12,156 nucleotides of DNA from Methylococcaceae bacterium UBA1147 (GTDB taxonomy: Bacteria > Pseudomonadota > Gammaproteobacteria > Methylococcales > UBA1147), in the NCBI GenBank assembly GCA_002311315.1, contig DBZZ01000062.1, forward strand, positions 1 to 12,156, read 5' to 3'. Every line of letters begins with the position of its first letter. Positions within the stretch are counted from its first letter, which is position 1. Shown here piece by piece: positions 1-6,038 of the stretch. Under the pieces are notes generated by a model. The model saw only the letters and a program-made list of their open reading frames with translations. It was not told the DNA's origin and did not search any database. The translations under genes were made by a program, and so were the position numbers.

Positions 1-11
1 CACAACTCCTT

Positions 12-356
12 CTAAACACTTCTCATCAGTCGGTACACACTATCATTAGAAATTCCGTATTCCTGTCCCAGTTCTCTTATCAACACACCTTCTTCACGTT
101 TTCCCTTCATCTCAACAACCTGTTCCCTCGTCAATTTTGACTTCCTACCGAATTTCACTCCCCGTTCCTTTGATTTCCGTATTCCGTCCAACTGACGTTC
201 CTTCCTAATCTCGTTCTCAAACTCACCAATCACACCCAACATATTAAACAACAAACGTCCGGTACTGGTGGAGGTGTCTATGTTCTGTTCCATTACCACC
301 AAGTCCACTCCCTTCGTTTTTAACTCTTCACTAATCTGGTAATTCGTTTGTTTACT
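12..356 (-). pseudogene. serine recombinase (resolvase/invertase family), C-terminal fragment
   Basis: The translation resembles the distal half of a small serine recombinase. It begins with a segment like SEELKTKGVDLVV, then the family signature EQNIDTSTSTGRLLFNMLG, the E-helix region GEFENEIRKERQ, the GVKFGRK linker, and a C-terminal helix-turn-helix of the Hin type (LTREQVVEM through ISNDSVYRLM). The N-terminal catalytic part with the nucleophilic serine is absent. Upstream in this frame the reading runs into a stop about 50 bases before the homology begins, and that DNA instead encodes an integrase-like fragment in another frame. There is no credible start: a GTG at 308 lies inside the conserved core. 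The piece contains no alanine, and positions usually alanine in the family (as in GAFAEFE) are glycine, valine or isoleucine here. It is almost certainly inactive as a recombinase. Family call is confident; pseudogene status assumes the sequence is accurate. Confidence 0.75.
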
Positions 357-364
357 ATAAGAAA

Positions 365-687
365 CTTCTTCTTTTCCTCTAAAAATTCCCCAACCACGTC
401 CCTAAAGTTTTTAGAGAAGATTGGTTCGTTGTGTCTCAACTTGGAGTGAACGTCCAAGTAGAACTCTTTACCAACAGAAATCGCAGTATCCAAGTTCTTC
501 GTTCTGGTGGATTTCCTAAAATATTTTTGTTCCTGTTGTACCCACATTTGGAACTGGTACACCCTCCCCGATTTTGGTATTCGGTAAAGGATACAATCCC
601 CCCAAACAACTCATAAATGTCGGTTCGTAGAGGTTTCTTGGGTGGACGTTTCTTGGAGGGAGGATTTGTTAGTGGTTTTGAGGACAT
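365..687 (-). pseudogene. probable tyrosine integrase, N-terminal fragment, frameshifted
   Basis: An ATG at 687, preceded by a GGGGA Shine-Dalgarno-like run about five bases upstream, opens a lysine/proline-rich N-terminus followed by DIYELFGGIVSFTEYQNRGG. At about 562-570 the frame breaks in a C/G homopolymer stretch; restoring one base joins it to VYQFQMWVQQEQKYFRKS, then a segment ending NFRDVVGEFLEEKKK. This order (basic tail, short beta-rich region with a K.FRKSTRTKN-type motif, then a helical start) is what I expect of an arm-binding N-terminal region plus the start of the SAM-like core-binding domain of a phage-type tyrosine integrase. The core-binding remainder and the catalytic R-H-R-Y domain are missing. 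Near 365 the DNA passes to serine recombinase sequence in a third frame. Only one alanine occurs in about 108 residues. The family call is from memory and moderately sure. Confidence 0.45.
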
Positions 688-811
688 ATTTTCCCCATAT
701 CTTCGTCAAAGAAATTTGTAAGTTCCTGTTCGTAAACAAGTGTACCTACGGACTTCTCCAAAGACAGCTAACAACTAACTAACTGAAATATCCAAGAAAG
801 AAAGAAAATAA

Positions 812-830
812 CCGATTACCGCGCAATCGG
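812..830. repeat. inverted repeat at the composition boundary
   Basis: CCGATT at 812-817 is matched by AATCGG at 825-830 around the spacer ACCGCGC. The arms are only six bases, so chance is possible, but the element sits at the first GpC-rich bases after the GpC-poor block. It could be a crossover-site arm pair, a small hairpin or coincidence. Confidence 0.35.
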
Positions 831-1002
831 GCGTTAATCCTCAAAAACGATCCTCTGGCTTATACTCCGTTGCCGGATGGCTCGAGCCCCTTGACGAGTT
901 GAACGCAGTCTGTCAACAATCCAACAGGGGGGATGTACACAGGAAGATCGATACCAAAGCACGTATTTTCAGGCCTCCAGATCTGTTAACCTACTCTGCA
1001 CC

Positions 1003-1023
1003 AAGCCTTTCTGACCGAGGCTT
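1003..1023. repeat. inverted repeat, six-base arms
   Basis: AAGCCT at 1003-1008 pairs with AGGCTT at 1018-1023 around a nine-base spacer. It is the first of three closely spaced hairpin-capable sequences upstream of the tryptophan-rich gene. No T-tract of terminator quality follows. Confidence 0.35.
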
Positions 1024-1033
1024 TCTAGCAGAA

Positions 1034-1063
1034 AACCAGTATCTGCTGTAGCATATACTGGTT
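1034..1063. promoter_or_regulatory. near-perfect 30-bp palindrome upstream of the Trp-rich gene
   Basis: Two 14-base arms (1034-1047 and 1050-1063) are reverse complements except for one position, around a two-base centre GT. The outer part is AACCAGTAT/ATACTGGTT and the inner part TGCT/AGCA. The right arm contains TATACT at 1054-1059, a good sigma70 -10 match, although I see no clear -35 at proper spacing. The centre lies about 66 bases upstream of the ATG at 1115. A dimeric repressor operator over a promoter, or an RNA hairpin, would both fit. The palindrome is seen directly; its role is inference. Confidence 0.5.
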
Positions 1064-1064
1064 C

Positions 1065-1089
1065 GGCAGGATGCCTCTGCCCGCCTTTT
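1065..1089 (+). terminator. possible hairpin terminator or attenuator
   Basis: GGCAG at 1065-1069 pairs with CTGCC at 1077-1081 around a seven-base loop, followed after CGCC by TTTT. The stem is short and four bases separate it from the T-run, so this is a weak rho-independent terminator. Its position between the palindrome and the start of the tryptophan-rich gene would suit a leader hairpin equally well. Confidence 0.25.
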
Positions 1090-1114
1090 CGTTTATTCCA
1101 GGTTGATTCATACT

Positions 1115-1744
1115 ATGCAGAACTGGATCGAGAGCGGGTTCTTCGGCTATTGGAAGGACGCTCAATCCCGCATCACCAAGACCCTTTGCCAACCCACCTT
1201 GGGCGGCAACTCCCCCACACCAATCACCCTAAAAAGCCCTGAAGTTCTCCTCGCATGGCAGTGGGGGGAACAGGCTGTCCATCAATCGCTGGAACTGCAA
1301 ACAAACTGGGTCGAAAAATGGATCCGCCGTTCCGGGAAAGAATCGGTCAGTCTGCAGATGTTTTCTGACCTGACCGGGCAAATCAACCTGGCCATGGAAC
1401 AATGGAACCATCGCCAAGGAGAACTCTGGAAGCAGTGGTTTGCCGCTCTCGAACAGTCGCTCAACGACACCACGGCCGCTGACCCACACAAGAACAGAAT
1501 CGAAACGTGGAGGCGCCTGGTCAGCGAATCGCAATCGGATCTCACCCACTGGTTGACCAAATGGGAAGAACAGATCAACTGCAAACCATTAGTGCTAGAC
1601 AGCCTGGGTTGCCTAACGGAAAAACTCGGGCAGGAGATGCTCGGCTGGATCGAGAACCAGGCCATCCTGTGGCAATTCGCGCTGGGTATTGAATGGGTGG
1701 ATCGCCGGCAAGAGCCCATTGCCCCCCATGCAACCCGAGCGTGA
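1115..1744 (+). CDS. Trp-rich helical protein, possibly phasin/PhaE-like
   Basis: I do not firmly recognise this 209-residue protein. The ATG at 1115 is preferred over an in-frame TTG at 1103, because AGG at 1100-1102 abuts the TTG but lies 12 bases before the ATG; neither spacing is ideal. The sequence is almost entirely predicted amphipathic helix with no signal peptide or membrane segment, and it carries about 15 tryptophans (7%), often paired (AWQW, LWKQW, HWLTKW). Repeated W-x(2-8)-W spacing with many Q, E and L residues recalls phasins and the PhaE subunit of class III polyhydroxyalkanoate synthase, but no phaC or other PHA gene is in the window, so this is a weak inference. It stands alone on the plus strand, converges on a membrane-protein gene 23 bases away and ends in a small terminator hairpin. 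Reality of the gene is moderately sure; function is unknown. Confidence 0.6.
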   Translation: MQNWIESGFFGYWKDAQSRITKTLCQPTLGGNSPTPITLKSPEVLLAWQWGEQAVHQSLELQTNWVEKWIRRSGKESVSLQMFSDLTGQINLAMEQWNHRQGELWKQWFAALEQSLNDTTAADPHKNRIETWRRLVSESQSDLTHWLTKWEEQINCKPLVLDSLGCLTEKLGQEMLGWIENQAILWQFALGIEWVDRRQEPIAPHATRA

Positions 1745-1759
1745 AGCAACCACGCTTTT
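1738..1759 (+). terminator. short rho-independent terminator overlapping the stop codon
   Basis: AGCGTG at 1738-1743 pairs perfectly with CACGCT at 1751-1756 around the loop AAGCAAC, with a T-run through 1759. The stem begins inside the last codons of the tryptophan-rich gene. It would end that transcript before it enters the convergent membrane-protein gene. The stem is short but GC-rich. Confidence 0.5.
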
Positions 1760-1767
1760 CGGCTAGC

Positions 1768-2379
1768 TCAAGCCTTCTTCTGCCACAATCCCAGCGAGAC
1801 GCTCCTAAACAGCAAGTAGGTCGAAACGATCAGCATTAAATGATAGATATCGTTATCGTACCGTATATGGACGAAGTCGACGGCGTACTTTCGTGAATAA
1901 TCCTGCAGCAACTGGCGCATCAGTATCCATGAAAGGTTGCTGACAATTACACCCATCCAACCGAGGCGTAAAAGACCTCGGGCCTGAAAGGCCAGAACCC
2001 CGGTCATGCTGAGCTGCGCGCAAGCCAGAAAGAGGAAGTTCTGCCGGGAAACGCCGATCACGGTCAGAACGACAGCGGCAATGATCGCCCCACGCAAGTA
2101 ACGCTGACTCACGCCCTGCGCTACAAGCGCAGTCCATCCCGCAACACAAGCACCGACTGCAATCGCCAGCCAGATTCCCGGTGCCGCCCAAGCCATCTCG
2201 GGCCAATGCACGAGAACCCCAGAGCACTTCAAGAACAACAACAGGCCGAAAAAGGCCACCACCCAGCCATTGTAGAGGTCCGGCCAACAACGCGATCTCT
2301 TCCATGCAAGAACAAAATAGGCTCCAAGCGCCATCGCATGAAGCAAGTTGGTCAGTGCATTGGTATAAACGGAACTCAT
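1768..2379 (-). CDS. seven-helix integral membrane protein, function unknown
   Basis: An ATG at 2379 gives a 203-residue protein; an in-frame GTG two codons earlier (2385) is also possible, and neither has a strong ribosome-binding site. Hydrophobic segments near residues 10-27, 38-58, 64-88, 96-111, 114-132, 137-156 and 178-198 suggest seven membrane helices with short loops. Before the last helix lies a polar motif, HIRYDNDIYH, with Asp and His at the membrane edge, and a conserved-looking His sits in the first helix. This faintly recalls the CREST superfamily of membrane hydrolases (alkaline ceramidase and relatives), which use membrane-embedded Asp and His, but I cannot establish it. The gene follows yicC on the same strand after 90 bases and may be co-transcribed. 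I assign no function. Confidence 0.7.
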   Translation of the reverse strand: MSSVYTNALTNLLHAMALGAYFVLAWKRSRCWPDLYNGWVVAFFGLLLFLKCSGVLVHWPEMAWAAPGIWLAIAVGACVAGWTALVAQGVSQRYLRGAIIAAVVLTVIGVSRQNFLFLACAQLSMTGVLAFQARGLLRLGWMGVIVSNLSWILMRQLLQDYSRKYAVDFVHIRYDNDIYHLMLIVSTYLLFRSVSLGLWQKKA

Positions 2380-2469
2380 TTCCACACCCGGGGCTCTACC
2401 GACTCACTCAGCATCACGAGCAAAGCACCGGGAATCATAGGATGATCAGGCGGGAGAACAGGCAGGCCT

Positions 2470-3336
2470 CTATTCGATGTTCTGAACCTGTTCACGCATC
2501 TGCTCGATCAACACCTTCATCTCCACGCTGGCCTGGGTGGTTTCCTTGTCCGTTGACTTGGAGCCAAGCGTATTTGCTTCCCGATTCATTTCCTGAAGAA
2601 GAAAATCCAGTCGCCGTCCGGCGATGTCCTCGTTGGCGAGCACTCTCTCTACTTCGATGATGTGGGTATCCAGGCGATCCATTTCCTCGTCCACGTCCAT
2701 CTTCTGCAACATGAACACAACCTCCTGCTCAAAGCGGGCATTATCCAGTTCAGCCTCAAGTTCCCCGACTTTCTCGGCAAGGCGGCGGCGCAACGCCTTC
2801 GCTACTTCCGGCAGGCGGGTACGGACCCGCTCAACCTGCCCATGCAAGCCCTGGCAGCGCTCGGCAATGATCTGCCTCAACCGATTGCCTTCACGTTCCC
2901 GGAACTGAACCAGCTCTTCCAGAGCCTTCTCCAGTAGCTTGACGACCGGGACCTCCAGGCTCGCTGGATCCTGCTTTTCTTCGATCAGAACCCCCGGAAA
3001 TTTCATGACTTCGGCGGCTGAAACAGGTGCCGCTTCTTCCATTTCTGCCTGGATTTCCTGCATGATCCGGATTAAACCCTGCACTCGCTGCTGATCAATG
3101 CTCACCTGGGCCCGGGTTCCGGCCTGACGTTGGCAACTCAGCGAACAATCCACCTTGCCGCGCTTCAGCTTCTGACTAACCAGGGCTCTGAACTCAGCTT
3201 CCAGTACCCGCAAATTCTCCGGAATCCGGACACTAACATCCAGATACCGGTGATTCACCGACCGAACCTCCCATCCGTAGACGAATCCGTCAATCTCCAT
3301 TTCAGAACCGGCGAACGAAGTCATGCTTCGAATCAT
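2470..3336 (-). CDS. yicC: YicC/YloC-family endoribonuclease
   Basis: The 288-residue product has the family's usual length (E. coli YicC is 287). The N-terminal domain opens with IRSMTSFAGSE and VRSVNHRYLDVSVRIPE, and a KLKRGKVDCSLS motif follows; the middle is a long charged coiled-coil-like region; the C-terminal DUF1732 part has RLDFLLQEMNREANTLGSKS and ends in IEQMREQVQNIE. Family members have been reported as endoribonucleases involved in RNA turnover, and the E. coli protein has been linked to degradation of the small RNA RyhB. The ATG at 3336 is chosen: GGGGG lies seven bases upstream, and an in-frame TTG two codons earlier is less likely. It is transcribed away from rph rather than into it. 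In Pseudomonas-type genomes yicC also neighbours rph. The family is certain; the exact RNA targets here are unknown. Confidence 0.95.
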   Translation of the reverse strand: MIRSMTSFAGSEMEIDGFVYGWEVRSVNHRYLDVSVRIPENLRVLEAEFRALVSQKLKRGKVDCSLSCQRQAGTRAQVSIDQQRVQGLIRIMQEIQAEMEEAAPVSAAEVMKFPGVLIEEKQDPASLEVPVVKLLEKALEELVQFREREGNRLRQIIAERCQGLHGQVERVRTRLPEVAKALRRRLAEKVGELEAELDNARFEQEVVFMLQKMDVDEEMDRLDTHIIEVERVLANEDIAGRRLDFLLQEMNREANTLGSKSTDKETTQASVEMKVLIEQMREQVQNIE

Positions 3337-3440
3337 GAACAAACCCCCAGATCATCAAACAGTTCAAACCCGCGCATCAAAACGAAATTTTCGCCAAATC
3401 GACGCATCCAGCCCACCATGACCCCTTACAGGGCAAGACT

Positions 3441-3487
3441 TTTCCGGTCATCCTGCAAGCCATGCTTCAGGTGGACCAAACCGGAAA
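3441..3487. other. nested inverted repeat in the acylase-yicC gap
   Basis: TTTCCGGT at 3441-3448 pairs perfectly with ACCGGAAA at 3480-3487. Nested inside, CCTG-C-AAGC (3452-3460) pairs with GCTT-CAGG (3464-3471), leaving one bulged C and a three-base loop. The result is a two-stage hairpin of 47 bases with an internal loop. It lies 105 bases upstream of yicC and 116 bases beyond the acylase stop in the direction of transcription. No T-run follows on the minus strand, so it is a poor terminator; it could be an mRNA 3'-end or leader structure. Confidence 0.4.
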
Positions 3488-3602
3488 CACCTTGGCCCGA
3501 GGTAAATTTTCCTACCAAAGCCCTTATTCTGTGCCATTCACAGTTGCCGGTAGGGTACACCACCAGCGGAAGCCATGCATGGGCCAGAGGACTTTTCATG
3601 AA

Positions 3603-5972
3603 TCAGGGTTCTAGATGCAGCACCTGTGATGCCCGATCCGAAACAAAGGGCATTGGACGACCGTTCGCCCAGTAAGGGTATTGGTCCGAGTAGTTATCCG
3701 AGAGAAAATGGCCCGACTGTCCGCCCAGCAGGTGAAGGATTCCTGTTCCGAATTGCCCCGGAGAAATCACCAATCGTTCACTTGCGGTCAATCCCTGACT
3801 GACGACACGAACACAGAACACGCACCCACCGAGAGCTTGTTGGGGCATATCCAGTAGTCCTGACAACCATGGTAGCGCATGACTGAGAGGATGCCGGATC
3901 CGGACCTCTCGAAACTGTGACCAGGTAACATTTTCCAATGTCGCACGAGAAAGCCTTTTCTTTATGCCAATAGCACTTTCTTCGAGAACCGCACGCAAAA
4001 AATCGTCCCACGATTCAAAACCGCTACTCGGCAAGGTTTCCGGTATTTTTTCAGTCAGCAGCTGCCTCAACGGTGTCTCCTTTTGATACCAGACGTATGA
4101 GAACTCCTCGTCACGAATGGCACACGATTTCAGAAAGGGCGCAAATACGCGGTTGACCAGTCGGTTTCTGAACGCCGTCAGCAGCGGCAGACCGCGGCTC
4201 TCTGCCCGGGCGAAACCATCCCACTGGTCAACTTCGGCACGAATTTCTGCAAGTAACGGACTGGCAGCCATGTATTCATCTGACCCGAGCGAAACCACCA
4301 GGTCCCTGTAAAAATCGTAGAAAGCAGTCCTTGAATCAAGCTGAAGTTGGAAAAGTTCCTTCTCAGTCATTGCCTGCATCGCTCTCAGCCTTTCACTGAT
4401 ACGGTAAGCACGGTAACCATAAGCAAAATTGTGTCCCAGTGTGTGCGGATAACCCCGCCCGATCGTCCGGTTATTAGCGGTCGCCAGAAAACCGGCCTCC
4501 GGATTGACAACCTGCGGCAATTCGTCGGGTCTCAGGAAGCCGTTCCAGCCTGCCGTACCATCGCTCCAATCTGTGCTGACCGTCCCGTCGAAGCCCGGCC
4601 GGCGCCTGGGGAAATAACCCATAAGAGTCCAGGCAATATTGCCCTCTTCATCAGCCAGCAATACGTTTTGCGGGGGACCGCCGCTACCACGGATGATCGC
4701 TGCAGCCTCCTCCACGGACCCTGCACGATCCAGGTCGATCAGGCCCGTGCCGACCGCTTGCGAATCTAGGGCCGTCCAGTGAATCGCAACCGGATGGCCC
4801 AACAGCGGATGCATCCACACAGGGCCCCATTCCGAAACTCGAACGACCAGCGTTTGGGACTTATGCTCCTTGACGAGGACCTGATGTTCGATGAACTGCA
4901 GCTTTCGCCACCCCTCTCTTGTCCAATAACGCTGCGGATTCTCCGGGTCAAGGTCCAGTTTGACCAAGTCCAAGACATCGGCCATGAAGTTGGTAAAGCC
5001 CCAGGCAACCCGTCCGTTGGAGCCGGAGACAATGGCGGGAAGTCCGGGCAAGCTCAGGCCTGAAACCACCCGCCCATCGTAATGCTGTGTTGCCCGGTAC
5101 CAGGTATTCGGAACCGACAAAGGAAGATGCATGTCATTTGAGAGAATTGCCCGACCATCGGCTGTTTTGTGACGATTGACTACCCAGTTGTTCGAACCAC
5201 GAACTTCATTCGCCGTATCAATGCTCACAACGGCCTGCAAGTCACGGTTTTCCATCAGAACGGCAGCCAGGTCGGCAGCCGGTACGGGTACAACCGGCCT
5301 CGACGAACCCGTGCCCCCAATCAGAACCGACGAGTAGAGATCGGTGTCCGGGGTCAGGAAGGCAATGACCTGTTCCGGCAGGCACTCCTGCATGACGCTC
5401 AGCATGCGCTCTTCCGGTTCGGTCCAGGAAAGTAACTGAAACATCCCGAGAATAGCCAGCAGGCTGTCGCGCGGAGTCCAGGGAGACGGCTCATATTGCA
5501 GCAAGGTAAATTCTGGGGCCAGGCTATCCGCGTTTCGGATATAGCTATTCACCCCCCGGGCATAGGCTGCCAGAACAGCCCTGTGTTCGGCCGGCAGACT
5601 ATCCACAAGTCTCTCTGCAGCATGCCCGAAGTCCAGATGCAACTGCTCGATATCGTTTGCCAACGCCGCTTCGCCGAAGATCTCTGCCAGGCGGCCAGTG
5701 GCCTTACGGCGGACGAGATCCATTTGGAACAGGCGGTCACCGGCAGTTACATAGCCAAGAGCAAACGCCGCGTCTTCACGGGTCGCGGCCCGAATATCCG
5801 GAATCCCGTAGGCATCGAACCGGATCGCCACGGGTGCTCCCAGGCCGGATACGCTGACCCGTCCGGAGCGCTGCGGCAGGGAAGAAACAACCTGATAAGA
5901 AACCAGCGCGCTCACAACGGCAACCGCAACAACAACGACCAGCACCGCCGCACGCAAGCCCTTCGAAAACAT
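3603..5972 (-). CDS. penicillin acylase-family Ntn hydrolase
   Basis: This 789-residue protein belongs to the penicillin amidase (S45) family, whose precursors self-cleave and use the N-terminal serine of the beta chain to hydrolyse amide bonds. Residues about 8-28 form a strongly hydrophobic N-terminal segment, a signal peptide or anchor, placing the enzyme in the periplasm. The alpha-chain region has DAYGIPDIRA (53-62), a GYVTAGDRLFQMDLVRRKATG block and ARGVNSYI. The cleavage/nucleophile motif is RGSNNWVV with Ser260, followed by SNDMHL. The beta chain ends with GGQSGHFLSDNYSDQYPYW, the family's C-terminal signature. Substrates in the family range from penicillins to acyl-homoserine lactones and other N-acyl compounds; the sequence does not tell which applies. 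The ATG at 5972 lies 66 bases from the divergent rph start, so the two promoters share a very short region. No quorum-sensing genes are nearby. Confidence 0.93.
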   Translation of the reverse strand: MFSKGLRAAVLVVVVAVAVVSALVSYQVVSSLPQRSGRVSVSGLGAPVAIRFDAYGIPDIRAATREDAAFALGYVTAGDRLFQMDLVRRKATGRLAEIFGEAALANDIEQLHLDFGHAAERLVDSLPAEHRAVLAAYARGVNSYIRNADSLAPEFTLLQYEPSPWTPRDSLLAILGMFQLLSWTEPEERMLSVMQECLPEQVIAFLTPDTDLYSSVLIGGTGSSRPVVPVPAADLAAVLMENRDLQAVVSIDTANEVRGSNNWVVNRHKTADGRAILSNDMHLPLSVPNTWYRATQHYDGRVVSGLSLPGLPAIVSGSNGRVAWGFTNFMADVLDLVKLDLDPENPQRYWTREGWRKLQFIEHQVLVKEHKSQTLVVRVSEWGPVWMHPLLGHPVAIHWTALDSQAVGTGLIDLDRAGSVEEAAAIIRGSGGPPQNVLLADEEGNIAWTLMGYFPRRRPGFDGTVSTDWSDGTAGWNGFLRPDELPQVVNPEAGFLATANNRTIGRGYPHTLGHNFAYGYRAYRISERLRAMQAMTEKELFQLQLDSRTAFYDFYRDLVVSLGSDEYMAASPLLAEIRAEVDQWDGFARAESRGLPLLTAFRNRLVNRVFAPFLKSCAIRDEEFSYVWYQKETPLRQLLTEKIPETLPSSGFESWDDFLRAVLEESAIGIKKRLSRATLENVTWSQFREVRIRHPLSHALPWLSGLLDMPQQALGGCVFCVRVVSQGLTASERLVISPGQFGTGILHLLGGQSGHFLSDNYSDQYPYWANGRPMPFVSDRASQVLHLEP

Positions 5973-5998
5973 CCGGAAAAATCTTGTGGTGGATGCGG

Positions 5999-6004
5999 TA
6001 TACT
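5999..6004 (+). promoter_or_regulatory. probable -10 element of the rph-rdgB-hemW promoter
   Basis: TATACT matches the sigma70 -10 consensus at five of six positions and would start transcription about 28 bases before the rph ATG. No good -35 box exists at 16-18 bases upstream, where the sequence is an A-rich run, so an activator or UP-like element may be needed. It lies in the 66-base divergent gap with the acylase gene. Confidence 0.4.
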
Positions 6005-6038
6005 ACCAGACTTTTTATTTTATGACCTGAGAACAAGC

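Larger units (their letters stand above)
1..768. mobile_element. foreign block almost devoid of GpC, with recombinase remnants
   Basis: This stretch differs from the rest of the window. It is about 41-42% G+C by hand count, and its plus strand is C-rich and G-poor (about 202 C against 116 G in 766 bases). Only one GpC step occurs in positions 1-766, at 483-484; the next is at 767. Base composition alone predicts about 30. CpG, with the same base make-up, occurs about 27 times, so the deficit is specific to GpC. The only recognisable coding content, on the minus strand, is pieces of two site-specific recombinases, which fits a phage, plasmid or integrated element rather than host chromosome. 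The left limit lies outside the window; the right limit falls between about 769 and 820, where GpC becomes common. It could be an integrated element relic or an assembly chimera; the sequence alone does not decide. Confidence 0.65.
769..1102. other. gene-free junction between the GpC-poor block and the host-like DNA
   Basis: No convincing coding region is visible on either strand. The left part has two short tetranucleotide repeats: AACT three times at 773-784 and AAGA-type units at about 794-808. An inverted repeat, CCGATT/AATCGG with a seven-base spacer, lies at 812-830, just where GpC-rich sequence begins. The right part holds three hairpin-capable sequences, listed separately. No tRNA gene, which would be a common integration target, could be recognised. 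Confidence 0.6.

Noticed and set aside
1..768. GpC shortage explained simply by low G+C content
   Set aside because: CpG in the same stretch is close to the count expected from base composition, so only GpC is depleted.
770..810. Minus-strand pyrimidine tract followed by CAG, resembling a eukaryotic 3' splice site
   Set aside because: The flanking genes are bacterial, the protein pieces are bacterial or phage recombinases, and the tract is a simple AAGA repeat on the other strand.
1229..1749. Minus-strand open frames opposite the tryptophan-rich gene
   Set aside because: They are Ser/Arg/Cys-rich shadows; the plus-strand frame has a coherent helical pattern and a terminator at its stop.
3130..3675. 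Plus-strand open frame across the yicC start and the intergenic gap
   Set aside because: It is antisense to conserved yicC and acylase codons and has a low-complexity composition with no recognisable domain.
5496..6038. Long plus-strand open frame continuous with and upstream of rph
   Set aside because: It is antisense to the acylase gene, has no homology I recognise, and RNase PH begins exactly at the ATG at 6039.
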